DNA of 64,000 bases from Glycomyces niveus (GTDB lineage: Bacteria; Actinomycetota; Actinomycetes; Mycobacteriales; Micromonosporaceae). The translations under genes were made by a program, and so were the position numbers. Every line of letters starts with the position of its first letter. Position 1 is the first letter of the stretch. The stretch lies in the NCBI RefSeq assembly GCF_017592475.1, contig NZ_JAGFNP010000011.1:29445-93444 (forward strand), in the 5' to 3' direction. The notes below the pieces were generated by a model. The model was not told the origin of the DNA and ran no database searches. It saw only the letters and a program-made list of their open reading frames with translations. Positions 42,827-51,218 of this stretch are shown here, piece by piece.

Positions 42827-42841
42827 AGTGTAGGACTACAC
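42827..42841 (-). promoter_or_regulatory. Leaderless promoter and palindromic operator of the Crp gene
   Basis: On the minus strand TACACT (42827-42832) precedes ATG 42819 by 7 bases. The inverted repeat GTGTAG-GA-CTACAC at 42828-42841 covers the -10 box and its upstream edge. Confidence 0.6.
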
Positions 42842-42924
42842 ATAGCTTGATCTTGGGATTGAACAGGCCCGTGTCGCACATCCGACCGTTCGGCGCTGTC
42901 GGACTGCGGCTCAAGGAGACCGCG

Positions 42925-43608
42925 TTACGGGGCGGTCGGCTCCGGCTCCGGGGTCTCGGACGGGGCCACTGGGTGCCGGATGCCCGGGTGGTCGTTGGGG
43001 AGGATCGCCCGGATGACCCAGCCGCTGATGATGAGGCAGAGGACGAGGAGGGGCCAGGAGAGGGCGATTTGGGCGAGGCCGCCGGCGACGACGGCGAGGC
43101 GGGCTTCGTCGCTGTTCCAGAACGGGGTGAGGATCGCGACGCGGAGGGCGTACATCGCCACCCAGACCCAGGAGGCCGCGCTGTAGGCGCGGAGGAGGTG
43201 GGGGTCGCGGCGCCAGCGGGTCTTCTGGCCGAGGAGGCCGCCGACGATGAGGCCGAGGAGGGGGCGGCGGAAGACGATGAAGCCGGCCCAGACGAGGGCG
43301 CTGGCGGCGTTGGTGACGATGCGGGGGAGGAGGATGTCCTGCGCGCGACCGGTGTAGAGGACGATGAGGCAGGCTACGGCGACGCTGAGGAGGCCGAGGA
43401 CGACGGCGCGGGGCTTGCGGCGCTGCCGGAGCCGGACGATCGCGATGGCTCCCGCGGAGAGGAGTGAAGTCGCTGCGGCCCAAGCGATCGAGTTACCGGT
43501 GAGCAACCAGGTGAGGATGAACACCACCACCGGGGCGGTGGCGTCGAAAGCACCGCGCTTGCCGCCTAGTAGGCTGACGAGCGTGTCTTGCCGCACAGTA
43601 TCGGACAA
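42925..43608 (-). CDS. DUF3159 family membrane protein
   Basis: This 227-residue protein has about six membrane segments and the look of the actinobacterial DUF3159 family: LLGGKRGAFDATAPVVVFILTWL, GRAQDILLPRIVTNAASALVWAG, RRPLLGLIVGGLLGQKTRWRRD. Function is unknown. The C-terminus is proline- and glutamate-rich. The TTG start at 43608 has GTGAGG about 8 bases upstream and there is no better ATG or GTG. Confidence 0.82.
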   Translation of the reverse strand: MSDTVRQDTLVSLLGGKRGAFDATAPVVVFILTWLLTGNSIAWAAATSLLSAGAIAIVRLRQRRKPRAVVLGLLSVAVACLIVLYTGRAQDILLPRIVTNAASALVWAGFIVFRRPLLGLIVGGLLGQKTRWRRDPHLLRAYSAASWVWVAMYALRVAILTPFWNSDEARLAVVAGGLAQIALSWPLLVLCLIISGWVIRAILPNDHPGIRHPVAPSETPEPEPTAP

Positions 43609-43638
43609 CTGCCAACCCTCACCTCTCGACCCGCTAAC

Positions 43639-43657
43639 GCAGGCAAGGCTACCCTAA
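43639..43657. promoter_or_regulatory. Possible IdeR/DtxR iron box
   Basis: GCAGGCAAGGCTACCCTAA matches 14 of 19 positions of the iron-box consensus TTAGGTTAGGCTAACCTAA. It lies between two divergent genes and covers the TACCCT -10 of the right-hand one. Confidence 0.4.
43650..43655 (+). promoter_or_regulatory. Leaderless -10 box, TACCCT
   Basis: TACCCT is followed by 7 bases and GTG at 43663. Confidence 0.6.
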
Positions 43658-43662
43658 CCGCA

Positions 43663-44730
43663 GTGGCACGCCGGGCTTCGCCCGCAGCCCCACCTACGGA
43701 CGGATTGGCACGGTATCGGATGCTCGGCACACACCGGATCAGTGAAGCGCAGCTCGTCGACCTGCTCCGCCGGGCCAGAAAGACCGACTTCGGGCGCTGG
43801 AACAAGGCGGACCTGCAGCGCGCCATGACCGACCTCGGCTGGCAGGTGCGCTCCGCGGAGGTCGACATCGGCATGTGGCGCGCCGAGACCGGCTACGACA
43901 CCGGCAACGCCATCGCCGACTCGATCCCGCCCCAGACCCCGGTCGCGGGGCGCGCCGACTTCTACTCCATCGAGGTCATGGTCCTGCGCTCGGCCGAGCG
44001 CGGCCGCCAGGGCGAGCAGCACCGCACGCTCATCTTCCGCGAGGTGCTGCGCACCATGATGAGCGAGCTCGGCGCGCCCGAGATCCGCGGCGGGGACGGC
44101 GGGCCGTGGATCCGCTGGTACCGCGACGGCCTCATCTTCGAGCTGCACCTGCGCCGCTTCCACGGCGGCGTGACGCTGCGCCTGCTCTCGCCCGAGCTGT
44201 TCGAGCAGCTCGAGGCGCACGCGGTCGGCAAGGGCGACGTGTCCGGCTGGGCTGCCTACGCCCGCACCGGCCAGCGCCCGCCCGAGCCCGCCTGCACCGA
44301 CATGGGCGAGTTCACCGAGCGGCTGTCGTCGCTGCTGGCCGACATGGCCGCCGACGTGCCCGTGGTCGACACGGCGGGCACGGTGCTCCTGCGCACCGGC
44401 GACTGGTCGGCGCGGTACGTGGCGGCGTTCGTCGACGGCGGCCTGCGCGTCGAGGCGAGCGCCGCGGTGAGCGGCGCCTGGCGGTCGGGCCTGTCGAACC
44501 TGCCGAGCATGGGCTTCCGCGCGCCGAGCGGCACGCAGCCGAACTGGTCGCGCAGCTTCAACTCGACCGACCGGACCGCCACGAACCAGGCCGCGCACAT
44601 GATGGTGGACGCCTTGCGGGCCTTCGGCATCCAGGACCTGTTCGACATCGTCTACGACGGCTTCACCGCGGACGGCGAGCGCATGTACCTGCCGGTGCTC
44701 GGCATCGGCAACGGCGACAACCCGTACTAG
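43663..44730 (+). CDS. Conserved-looking protein of unknown function
   Basis: This 355-residue soluble protein was not assigned to a family with confidence. The N-terminal 60 residues (MLGTHRISEAQLVDLLRRARKTDFGRW...) look like a small helical binding region. The rest alternates strand and helix (WIRWYRDGLIFELHLRRFHGGVTLRLL) with two similar halves, a pattern seen in YbjN / TY-Chap type chaperone-like domains. There is no signal or membrane segment. GTG 43663 is set by TACCCT 7 bases upstream; the frame is open further 5' but lies in the divergent promoter region. Its last 4 bases overlap the convergent MFS gene. Confidence 0.7.
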   Translation: MARRASPAAPPTDGLARYRMLGTHRISEAQLVDLLRRARKTDFGRWNKADLQRAMTDLGWQVRSAEVDIGMWRAETGYDTGNAIADSIPPQTPVAGRADFYSIEVMVLRSAERGRQGEQHRTLIFREVLRTMMSELGAPEIRGGDGGPWIRWYRDGLIFELHLRRFHGGVTLRLLSPELFEQLEAHAVGKGDVSGWAAYARTGQRPPEPACTDMGEFTERLSSLLADMAADVPVVDTAGTVLLRTGDWSARYVAAFVDGGLRVEASAAVSGAWRSGLSNLPSMGFRAPSGTQPNWSRSFNSTDRTATNQAAHMMVDALRAFGIQDLFDIVYDGFTADGERMYLPVLGIGNGDNPY

Positions 44731-45986
44731 ACGGCCGCGGGCTCGGGCTGCGGCGCCTCCATCGTCGCGCGCCGGAACGCCGGGAGGCGCCAGCCCACGA
44801 CCGCCACGCCGGCGATGCACGCGATGCCGCCGGCGAGGATCGCGCCGCCGAGGCCGAGCGGTCCGGCGAGGGCGCCGGCCTGGAGGTTGCCGAGCGCCGG
44901 CGAGACGGTCGCCTGGGCGAGCCACAGGCTCGTCACGCGGCCGCGCAGCCGGTCGGGCGTGTGGTTCTGGAGCAGGCCCGTGCGCAGCACCTCGGAGACG
45001 AGGTCGCTCGCGCCCGAGACCGCCAGGAACACCAGGCCCAGTGCGAGCCAGGGCGAGAGCGCGAGGCCGACCATCGCCGCGCCCCACAGGCTCGCGGCGA
45101 TGACGACGACCAGTCCCGGTTTGGCGGCCTTGGTGACCCGCCCGCTGAACGCGGCGGCCAGGAACGCGCCGACCCCCGCGGCGGCCGAGAGGAGGCCGAA
45201 CGCCACGGACCCGCCGTGGAACTGCTCGGTCGCGAGCGCCGGGAACAGGCCCTTGGGCCAGGCGAAGAGCATCGGCATGATGTCGATGAGCAGTACCCCG
45301 GCCACGACCTTGTTGCGCCGCACGAACGCGAACGCGTCCTTGAGCGAGTACGAGTCGGACTCCTTCTCGTCGCCGCTGTGGTCGGGCGGCATCGGGCCGA
45401 CGAAGACCATCGCGACCGCGAAGACGACGAAGCCGACCACGTTGAGCGCGTAGCACCACTCGGTGCCGCCGGCGGCGATCACGATCCCCGCGAGGGCCGG
45501 TCCGGCGACGCCGGTGAGCTGGCCGGTGAGGCCGTTCAGGGCCGACGCGGCGGCGACGTTCTCCTGGCCGACGAGGGACGGGACGGCCGCGAACGAGGCC
45601 GGGATGCTGAGGCCGGCGAGGAACGTGTCCGCCACGACCGCCGCGAACAGGAACCACAGCAGCGGCTCGTCCTGCAGCGCGTTCATCAAGAGCGCCAAGG
45701 CGACCAGGAGCCCCGGCACGCGCACCGTGACGAGGATGCGCCGCCGGTCGAAACGGTCGGCCAGCACCCCGCCGACGAGGAGCCCCGCGACGATGCCGAT
45801 GCCGCCCGAGGCGGCGGCCGCGCCCACGGCGAGGTTCGAGCCGCTGAGCTGGTAGATCTGCCAGATCAGCGCGGTCTCGGTGAGCATGGCGCCCACCAGG
45901 AGCCCGGTGCGGCCGATGTAGAGCCAGCGGAAGTCGCGGCTGATCCGCAGGGGGGTGGTGTCGACCAGGTGTTTCCGAAGGGACAT
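44727..45986 (-). CDS. MFS exporter, EntS-like
   Basis: This 419-residue protein has about 12 membrane segments and belongs to the major facilitator group with enterobactin exporter EntS: ISRDFRWLYIGRTGLLVGAMLTETALIWQIY, the loop GGVLADRFDRRRILV, and the second-half loop HTPDRLRGRVTSLW. The group exports siderophores, macrolides and other drugs. The ATG at 45986 follows TATCAT by 6 bases (leaderless). A TetR gene starts divergently, with a palindrome between the genes, so the exporter is probably controlled by that repressor. Confidence 0.9.
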   Translation of the reverse strand: MSLRKHLVDTTPLRISRDFRWLYIGRTGLLVGAMLTETALIWQIYQLSGSNLAVGAAAASGGIGIVAGLLVGGVLADRFDRRRILVTVRVPGLLVALALLMNALQDEPLLWFLFAAVVADTFLAGLSIPASFAAVPSLVGQENVAAASALNGLTGQLTGVAGPALAGIVIAAGGTEWCYALNVVGFVVFAVAMVFVGPMPPDHSGDEKESDSYSLKDAFAFVRRNKVVAGVLLIDIMPMLFAWPKGLFPALATEQFHGGSVAFGLLSAAAGVGAFLAAAFSGRVTKAAKPGLVVVIAASLWGAAMVGLALSPWLALGLVFLAVSGASDLVSEVLRTGLLQNHTPDRLRGRVTSLWLAQATVSPALGNLQAGALAGPLGLGGAILAGGIACIAGVAVVGWRLPAFRRATMEAPQPEPAAV

Positions 45987-45992
45987 GCCCTG

Positions 45993-45998
45993 ATGATA
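45993..45998 (-). promoter_or_regulatory. Leaderless -10 box, TATCAT (minus strand)
   Basis: TATCAT on the minus strand lies exactly 6 bases before ATG 45986 of the MFS exporter gene. Confidence 0.65.
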
Positions 45999-46014
45999 CC
46001 GACCGTTCCAGACC

Positions 46015-46033
46015 GTGCAACACCGTGTTTCAC
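46015..46033. promoter_or_regulatory. TetR operator candidate between exporter and repressor genes
   Basis: GTGCAACACCGTGTTTCAC is a 19-base palindrome with one mismatched pair. It lies between the divergent promoters of the MFS and TetR genes, a typical place for an operator. Confidence 0.55.
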
Positions 46034-46093
46034 GGCGTCCTAAAATACAGGGCCATGGGATGATGGCGCGGCTACGCGCACGGAAGGACCACG

Positions 46094-46648
46094 ATGGACG
46101 AGAAGCTGCTGGCCGCCGCCACCGACCTGCTCGGGACGACCGGCTGGGACCGGCTCACCATGGGCGACGTCGCCGACCGCGCCGGCATCTCCCGCGCCAC
46201 CCTCTGGCGCCAGATCGGCGGCAAGGAAGAACTCCGCAAGGCCCTCGTCCGCCGCCTCATCACCGACTACCGCGCCTCCCTGTGGCCCGTCCTCACCGCC
46301 ACCGGCACCGGGCGCGAACGCCTCCGCCAGGCCCTCGAAACCATGTGCGGCGTCTTCGACCGCCACCTCGCCCTGCTCTCGGCCTTCGACACCGCCTTCC
46401 ACGAGACCGGCCTGTTCGACGAACCCGGCGAAGACGTGGTCGCCCCGCTCGTGCGCCTCATCCTCGACGGCGCCGCCGACGGCTCCCTCACCCCCGCGAC
46501 CGACCCCGAAGAAGCCGGCGACCTCGTCTTCAACACCGTCTGCTGGCCCTACGTCCACCTGCGCCGCCACCACGCCTGGGCGCCCGAACGCGCCCGCTCG
46601 CTCCTACTCGACCTCGTCCTCGACGGCCTGTCCACCGACACCGCCTGA
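46094..46648 (+). CDS. TetR-family repressor
   Basis: This 184-residue regulator has the N-terminal TetR helix-turn-helix (LTMGDVADRAGISRATLWRQIGGKEEL, about residues 21-47) and a helical ligand-binding domain. It is divergent from the MFS exporter gene and probably represses it until a substrate binds. GGAAGGA precedes ATG 46094. The threonine aldolase gene follows with its own promoter. Confidence 0.93.
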   Translation: MDEKLLAAATDLLGTTGWDRLTMGDVADRAGISRATLWRQIGGKEELRKALVRRLITDYRASLWPVLTATGTGRERLRQALETMCGVFDRHLALLSAFDTAFHETGLFDEPGEDVVAPLVRLILDGAADGSLTPATDPEEAGDLVFNTVCWPYVHLRRHHAWAPERARSLLLDLVLDGLSTDTA

Positions 46649-46673
46649 ACGCGTTCCGCCCCACCGGCCGCAG

Positions 46674-46679
46674 TAGGGT
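46674..46679 (+). promoter_or_regulatory. Leaderless -10 box, TAGGGT
   Basis: TAGGGT is followed by 6 bases and ATG at 46686. Confidence 0.65.
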
Positions 46680-46685
46680 CGGCCC

Positions 46686-47696
<1,011 letters not shown>

Positions 47697-47781
47697 CGAG
47701 CGGGCCCCGGCTCCGGTGGGTCGTCCGATCGGCTTCAGGTGGTTCACCGGATCGAGGGTTGCCGAACGAGGCCGCCCCCAG

Positions 47782-47820
47782 GTAGGTTAGGCATGCCTTC
47801 TTTAGTCGAGCCTAACCTTC
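47782..47820 (+). promoter_or_regulatory. Two adjacent iron boxes over the bfd promoter
   Basis: GTAGGTTAGGCATGCCTTC (47782-47800) and TTAGTCGAGCCTAACCTTC (47802-47820) each match 13 of 19 positions of the IdeR/DtxR consensus TTAGGTTAGGCTAACCTAA. They sit side by side across the likely -35 and -10 (TTTAGT, 47801-47806) of bfd, which predicts repression when iron is plentiful. Confidence 0.65.
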
Positions 47821-47834
47821 CCGGAGGTCGATGC

Positions 47835-48020
47835 ATGTACGCCTGCATCTGCCATGCAGTCCACGAGAACGAAGTCCGTGACTGCATCAGCGCCGGCGCG
47901 CACACCGAGGAGGCCATCGGCGAGGCCTGCGACGCCGGCACGAGCTGCGGCACCTGCCATGAGCGGCTGGTCGACATGATCGAGAGTTATTTCACGAACT
48001 CCGTGCCCGCCGCGGCGTGA
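47835..48020 (+). CDS. bfd: Bacterioferritin-associated ferredoxin
   Basis: This 61-residue [2Fe-2S] protein releases iron from bacterioferritin by reducing it. The four cluster ligands are visible as C4-x-C6 and C38-x-x-C41, with the typical Bfd order MYACICHAV and GTSCGTCHERL. GGAGG (47823-47827) is 7 bases before ATG 47835. Two iron boxes overlap its promoter. The bacterioferritin gene follows 175 bases later with a separate promoter. Confidence 0.95.
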   Translation: MYACICHAVHENEVRDCISAGAHTEEAIGEACDAGTSCGTCHERLVDMIESYFTNSVPAAA

Positions 48021-48077
48021 GCCCAGCCCAAGTCGCCGGATTCGACGGAAATGACGGACGCTTTAGGTTGTCCTCCG

Positions 48078-48096
48078 TTAGGATAGGTTGTCCTAT
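48078..48096 (+). promoter_or_regulatory. Iron box upstream of bfr
   Basis: TTAGGATAGGTTGTCCTAT matches 14 of 19 consensus positions. A second, weaker copy (11 of 19) begins at 48063. The box centre lies about 60 bases before the predicted transcription start of bfr, a position suited to activation. Confidence 0.6.
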
Positions 48097-48136
48097 TTTA
48101 GGCATTCCTGGCTGGAAATGGGCCCCCACCTGGTCC

Positions 48137-48142
48137 TAGTCT
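48137..48142 (+). promoter_or_regulatory. Likely -10 box, TAGTCT, of bfr
   Basis: TAGTCT predicts a start near 48149 and a leader of about 47 bases before the bfr ATG at 48196. Confidence 0.45.
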
Positions 48143-48195
48143 GAGATCGTCGGTCACTGAACCGGCATGTGACGGACCGGGAAGGACGGATTGCA

Positions 48196-48678
48196 ATGCA
48201 GGGCGACAAGCAGGTCATCGAATTCCTCAACGAGCAGTTGACGGCGGAGCTGACCGCGATCAACCAGTACTTCCTGCACTACAAGCTGCAGGAGAACTGG
48301 GGCTACACGAAGCTGGCGAAGTACACCAGGGCCGAGTCGATCGACGAGATGCGCCACGCCGAGGTCTTGACCGACCGGATCCTCTTCCTCGACGGCATGC
48401 CGAACTACCAGCGGCTCTCCCCGCTGCGCATCGGGACGACGGTCAAGGAGATCTTCGAGTGCGACCGCAAGATCGAGGTCGAGGCGATCGACCGCCTCAA
48501 GCGCGGCATCGAGCACATGGAGTCGGTCAAGGACTACGTCTCGCGGGACCTCTTCAGGAGCATCCTCGAGGACGAGGAGCACCACATCGACTACCTGGAC
48601 ACGCAGCTGGAGATCCTGGAGAAGATCGGCGAGCCGCTCTACATCCAGTCGCTGATCGAGCAGCCCGAGGGTGAATAG
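48196..48678 (+). CDS. bfr: Bacterioferritin
   Basis: This 160-residue iron-storage subunit assembles into a 24-mer shell. The ferroxidase ligands E18, E51, H54, E94, E127 and H130 are all present at the standard positions, as is the heme-binding M52 and Y25. The start at ATG 48196 gives exactly the family numbering; an in-frame start at 48169 would add nine residues. GGAAGGA lies upstream. An iron box about 60 bases ahead of its promoter suggests activation by the iron regulator, as for bfrB of Mycobacterium tuberculosis. Confidence 0.98.
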   Translation: MQGDKQVIEFLNEQLTAELTAINQYFLHYKLQENWGYTKLAKYTRAESIDEMRHAEVLTDRILFLDGMPNYQRLSPLRIGTTVKEIFECDRKIEVEAIDRLKRGIEHMESVKDYVSRDLFRSILEDEEHHIDYLDTQLEILEKIGEPLYIQSLIEQPEGE

Positions 48679-48741
48679 CGCTGTCGGGGCATCCCGTCTC
48701 GCGTAGGCCTTGACCAGGCGCGCGAGCGTGAAAAGCCTGGA

Positions 48742-48770
48742 GGGGACCGGCCATGCGGCCGGTCCCCTTT
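48742..48770 (+). terminator. Intrinsic terminator after bfr
   Basis: GGGGACCGGCC and GGCCGGTCCCC form an 11-bp perfect stem around ATGC, followed by TTT. Confidence 0.85.
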
Positions 48771-48866
48771 CTACTTGCGGCAGAGCCCCTCACATCTCCG
48801 CCACAGTGGTGGGTCGCCGCCTTGACAGCGTCGACGCGAGGATCGTAACATATCAATGCTTTGAAT

Positions 48867-48885
48867 GAAAGTTTCCGAAACTTTC
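48867..48885. promoter_or_regulatory. 19-base inverted repeat upstream of the xylanase gene
   Basis: GAAAGTTTC and GAAACTTTC form a perfect 9-base inverted repeat with one base between. The site lies 90 bases before the xylanase start and matches known xylanase repressor sites of Streptomyces in type. Related repeats precede the ABC importer operon at 32098-32118 and 32236-32281. Confidence 0.7.
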
Positions 48886-48974
48886 GGAATTCGAAGCGGT
48901 CTCCGGTCGCTCCCCGACCCCCCGATGGAGCGGCCGGACCCCTCTCGACCATCGCGACCAATGGAGTGCGCCAG

Positions 48975-50576
48975 ATGACCCGTCCTTCCCTCACGCCTGC
49001 CGCGAGCCGCCGCACCGTGCTCACGGCCGCCGCCGCTGCGGGCGGCGCCGCCCTCCTCCCGGCCGGGTTCGTCGCTCTCGCCGCGAGCCCCGCCCACGCC
49101 GACGACCTGCTCCTCTCCACCGACTTCTCCTCGGGCACCACCGAAGGCTGGACCGGCCGCGGCGCGGCCGCCGTCGCCGTCGACTCCGAGCAGCGCCTCC
49201 TCATCACCGGCCGCACCGAGACCTGGAACGGCGCCGCCATCGACATCACCGCCCATGTCGAAGTGGGCGTCCGCTACCAGCTCAAGGTCTACCTGCGCCT
49301 GCCCGAAGGCGAGGCCGCGACCGACCTGCGGACCACCGTGCAGCGCGACGTCGGCGGCACCTCGCACTACGAGGGCGTCAAGTGGAACACCGCCGTCGCC
49401 GACGCCGCCTGGACCGAGTTCTCCGGCACGTACTCGATCGCCCAGCCCGCGGACAAGCTGCAGTTCTACGTCGAGTCGGCCTCGAGCCTGACGCCGATCC
49501 TCCTCGACGCGTTCACCCTCACCCGCATAGCAGAACCGGAGATCCAGGACTTGCTGCCGCTCAAGGACTTCCTCGCCGACGACTTCACGTTCGGCTGCGC
49601 CGTCGAGCCCTTGGAGGTGGTCGGCAAGCCCGCCGAGCTCCTCGCCAAGCACTTCGCGCAGGTGACCACCGGCAACCAGATGAAGCCGGAAGCGATCCAG
49701 CCGACCGAGGGCGTCTTCGACTTCAGCAGGGCCGACCAGATCGTGGCCTTCGCCGAGGCCCACGGCATGAAGATCTGGGGGCACACCCTCCTGTGGCACA
49801 ACCAGACCCCGGCCTGGTGGTTCCTCGACGCGAACGGCCAGCCGCTGCGGAACACGCGCGCGCACCAGCAGCTCCTGCTGCAGCGGTTCGAAGCGCACGT
49901 CAAGGCGATCGCGGCCCACTACGGCGACCGCGTGTGGGCCTGGGACGTGGTCAACGAGGTCGTCGACCCGGAGGAGGCCGACGGCCTGCGGCACTCGCGC
50001 TGGTACGAGGTGTTCGGCGGGCCGAAGTACATCGAGAAGGCGTTCAAGATCGCCCGGAAGGCCTTCCCGCGCAAGGTGAAGCTCTTCATCAACGACTACA
50101 ACACCGAGTTCCCGGACAAGCGGGAGGCGATGTTCAACCTGGTGCAGCAGCTCAAGTGCGAGGGCGTGCCGGTGGACGGGGTCGGGCACCAGGCGCATGT
50201 GGACTACCGGCGCGACCCGAAGCTGCTGGGCGAGTCGATCGACCTGTTCCGCACCCTCGGCGTGCTCCAGACGATCACGGAGCTCGACGTGTCGGTCTCG
50301 AACGAGATGACCGAGAGCCTGCCCGCGACGCCGCCGGAGCGGCTGGTCGCGCAGGGCTGGTACTTCAAGGAGCTCTTCGAGGTCCTGCGCGAGCGTTCGG
50401 ACGACCTCGAGTCGGTGACCATGTGGGGCCTGTACGACGCGGTCTCGTGGCTGCGCACCTGGCCGGTCTCGCGCCCGCACGAGGCGCCGCTGTTCTTCGA
50501 CGACCGGCTCCAGGCCAAGGCGGCCTATTGGGGCGTCGTCGACCCGACCAGGCTCGAGCCGATGCCCGAGGCATAG
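48975..50576 (+). CDS. Secreted GH10 endo-1,4-beta-xylanase with N-terminal CBM
   Basis: This 533-residue enzyme cuts xylan outside the cell. A twin-arginine signal peptide (SRRTVLTAAAAAGG, ending SPAHA-DD near residue 42) is followed by a carbohydrate-binding module of the CBM4/9 type (about 45-180). A GH10 domain follows (about 190-530) with acid/base E328 (WDVVNEVVD) and nucleophile E436 (ITELDVS). IWGHTLLWHNQTPAWW is the family signature. GGAG is 8 bases before ATG 48975. The perfect inverted repeat at 48867 is its likely operator, and a large terminator follows. Confidence 0.95.
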   Translation: MTRPSLTPAASRRTVLTAAAAAGGAALLPAGFVALAASPAHADDLLLSTDFSSGTTEGWTGRGAAAVAVDSEQRLLITGRTETWNGAAIDITAHVEVGVRYQLKVYLRLPEGEAATDLRTTVQRDVGGTSHYEGVKWNTAVADAAWTEFSGTYSIAQPADKLQFYVESASSLTPILLDAFTLTRIAEPEIQDLLPLKDFLADDFTFGCAVEPLEVVGKPAELLAKHFAQVTTGNQMKPEAIQPTEGVFDFSRADQIVAFAEAHGMKIWGHTLLWHNQTPAWWFLDANGQPLRNTRAHQQLLLQRFEAHVKAIAAHYGDRVWAWDVVNEVVDPEEADGLRHSRWYEVFGGPKYIEKAFKIARKAFPRKVKLFINDYNTEFPDKREAMFNLVQQLKCEGVPVDGVGHQAHVDYRRDPKLLGESIDLFRTLGVLQTITELDVSVSNEMTESLPATPPERLVAQGWYFKELFEVLRERSDDLESVTMWGLYDAVSWLRTWPVSRPHEAPLFFDDRLQAKAAYWGVVDPTRLEPMPEA

Positions 50577-50591
50577 GCAGGGGGGCAAGAC

Positions 50592-50637
50592 GTCCGGGAG
50601 CGGAATGATAGATCCGGGATTCCGCTCCCGGACTTAC
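50592..50637 (+). terminator. Intrinsic terminator after the xylanase gene
   Basis: A 15-bp perfect stem (50592-50606 with 50619-50633) has a 12-base loop and is followed by TTACTTT. Confidence 0.85.
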
Positions 50638-50749
50638 TTTCACCCTTGCGGGTGAACGACACGCCCGAGCGATTGTCGTAGCTGCTGGATAGGGTTGAGC
50701 CTAGGGGTCCCCCGGCGGGACATTTCCGATATGGCGGGCATGGTCGGTT

Positions 50750-51190
50750 TCATGTTCGGGGACGGCGCATCTCGATGTGCATGATGCCGTCCTCGTCGTA
50801 CTCCTCGCCCTCTTCGGTGAAACCGAACTTGCGGTAGAAGCCCGCCGCGTACGTCTGGGCGCCGAGGGTCACCTCCGCGTCCGGGCCGAGGAAGTCCATC
50901 GCCGCGCCGAAGACCTTGGCGCTCAAGCCGGTCCCGCGCGCCGAGAGCGCGGTGCAGACCCGGCCGATCTTCCAAGCGTCGCCATCGCGGAGCACCCGCA
51001 GGCACGCGACCGCCTCGGTCGGCGTGTCGCCCTCGACCCAGAAGTGCACAGTCTCAGGGTCCAGGTCGTAGTCATCGAGGTCCGGGTACGCGCACTCCTG
51101 CTCGACCACGAACACCTGCTGCCGCAGTCGCGCCAGCGCGAACACCGTCGCGCCGTCCAGCTCGGCGAACTTCCCCCGCTTGATCTGCAT
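50750..51190 (-). CDS. GNAT acetyltransferase, ElaA-like
   Basis: This 146-residue protein is a GCN5-type N-acetyltransferase of the ElaA subgroup: LARLRQQVFVVEQECAYPDLDDYD at the N-terminus, the acetyl-CoA loop GRVCTALSARGTGLSAKVFGA, and AGFYRKFGFTEEGEEYDEDGI before the end. The substrate is unknown. GGAAGG precedes ATG 51190. It starts 28 bases after the end of proC on the same strand and probably shares its transcript. Confidence 0.92.
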   Translation of the reverse strand: MQIKRGKFAELDGATVFALARLRQQVFVVEQECAYPDLDDYDLDPETVHFWVEGDTPTEAVACLRVLRDGDAWKIGRVCTALSARGTGLSAKVFGAAMDFLGPDAEVTLGAQTYAAGFYRKFGFTEEGEEYDEDGIMHIEMRRPRT

Positions 51191-51218
51191 CGATGTCCTT
51201 CCCGATCCGCCCTGCCGG

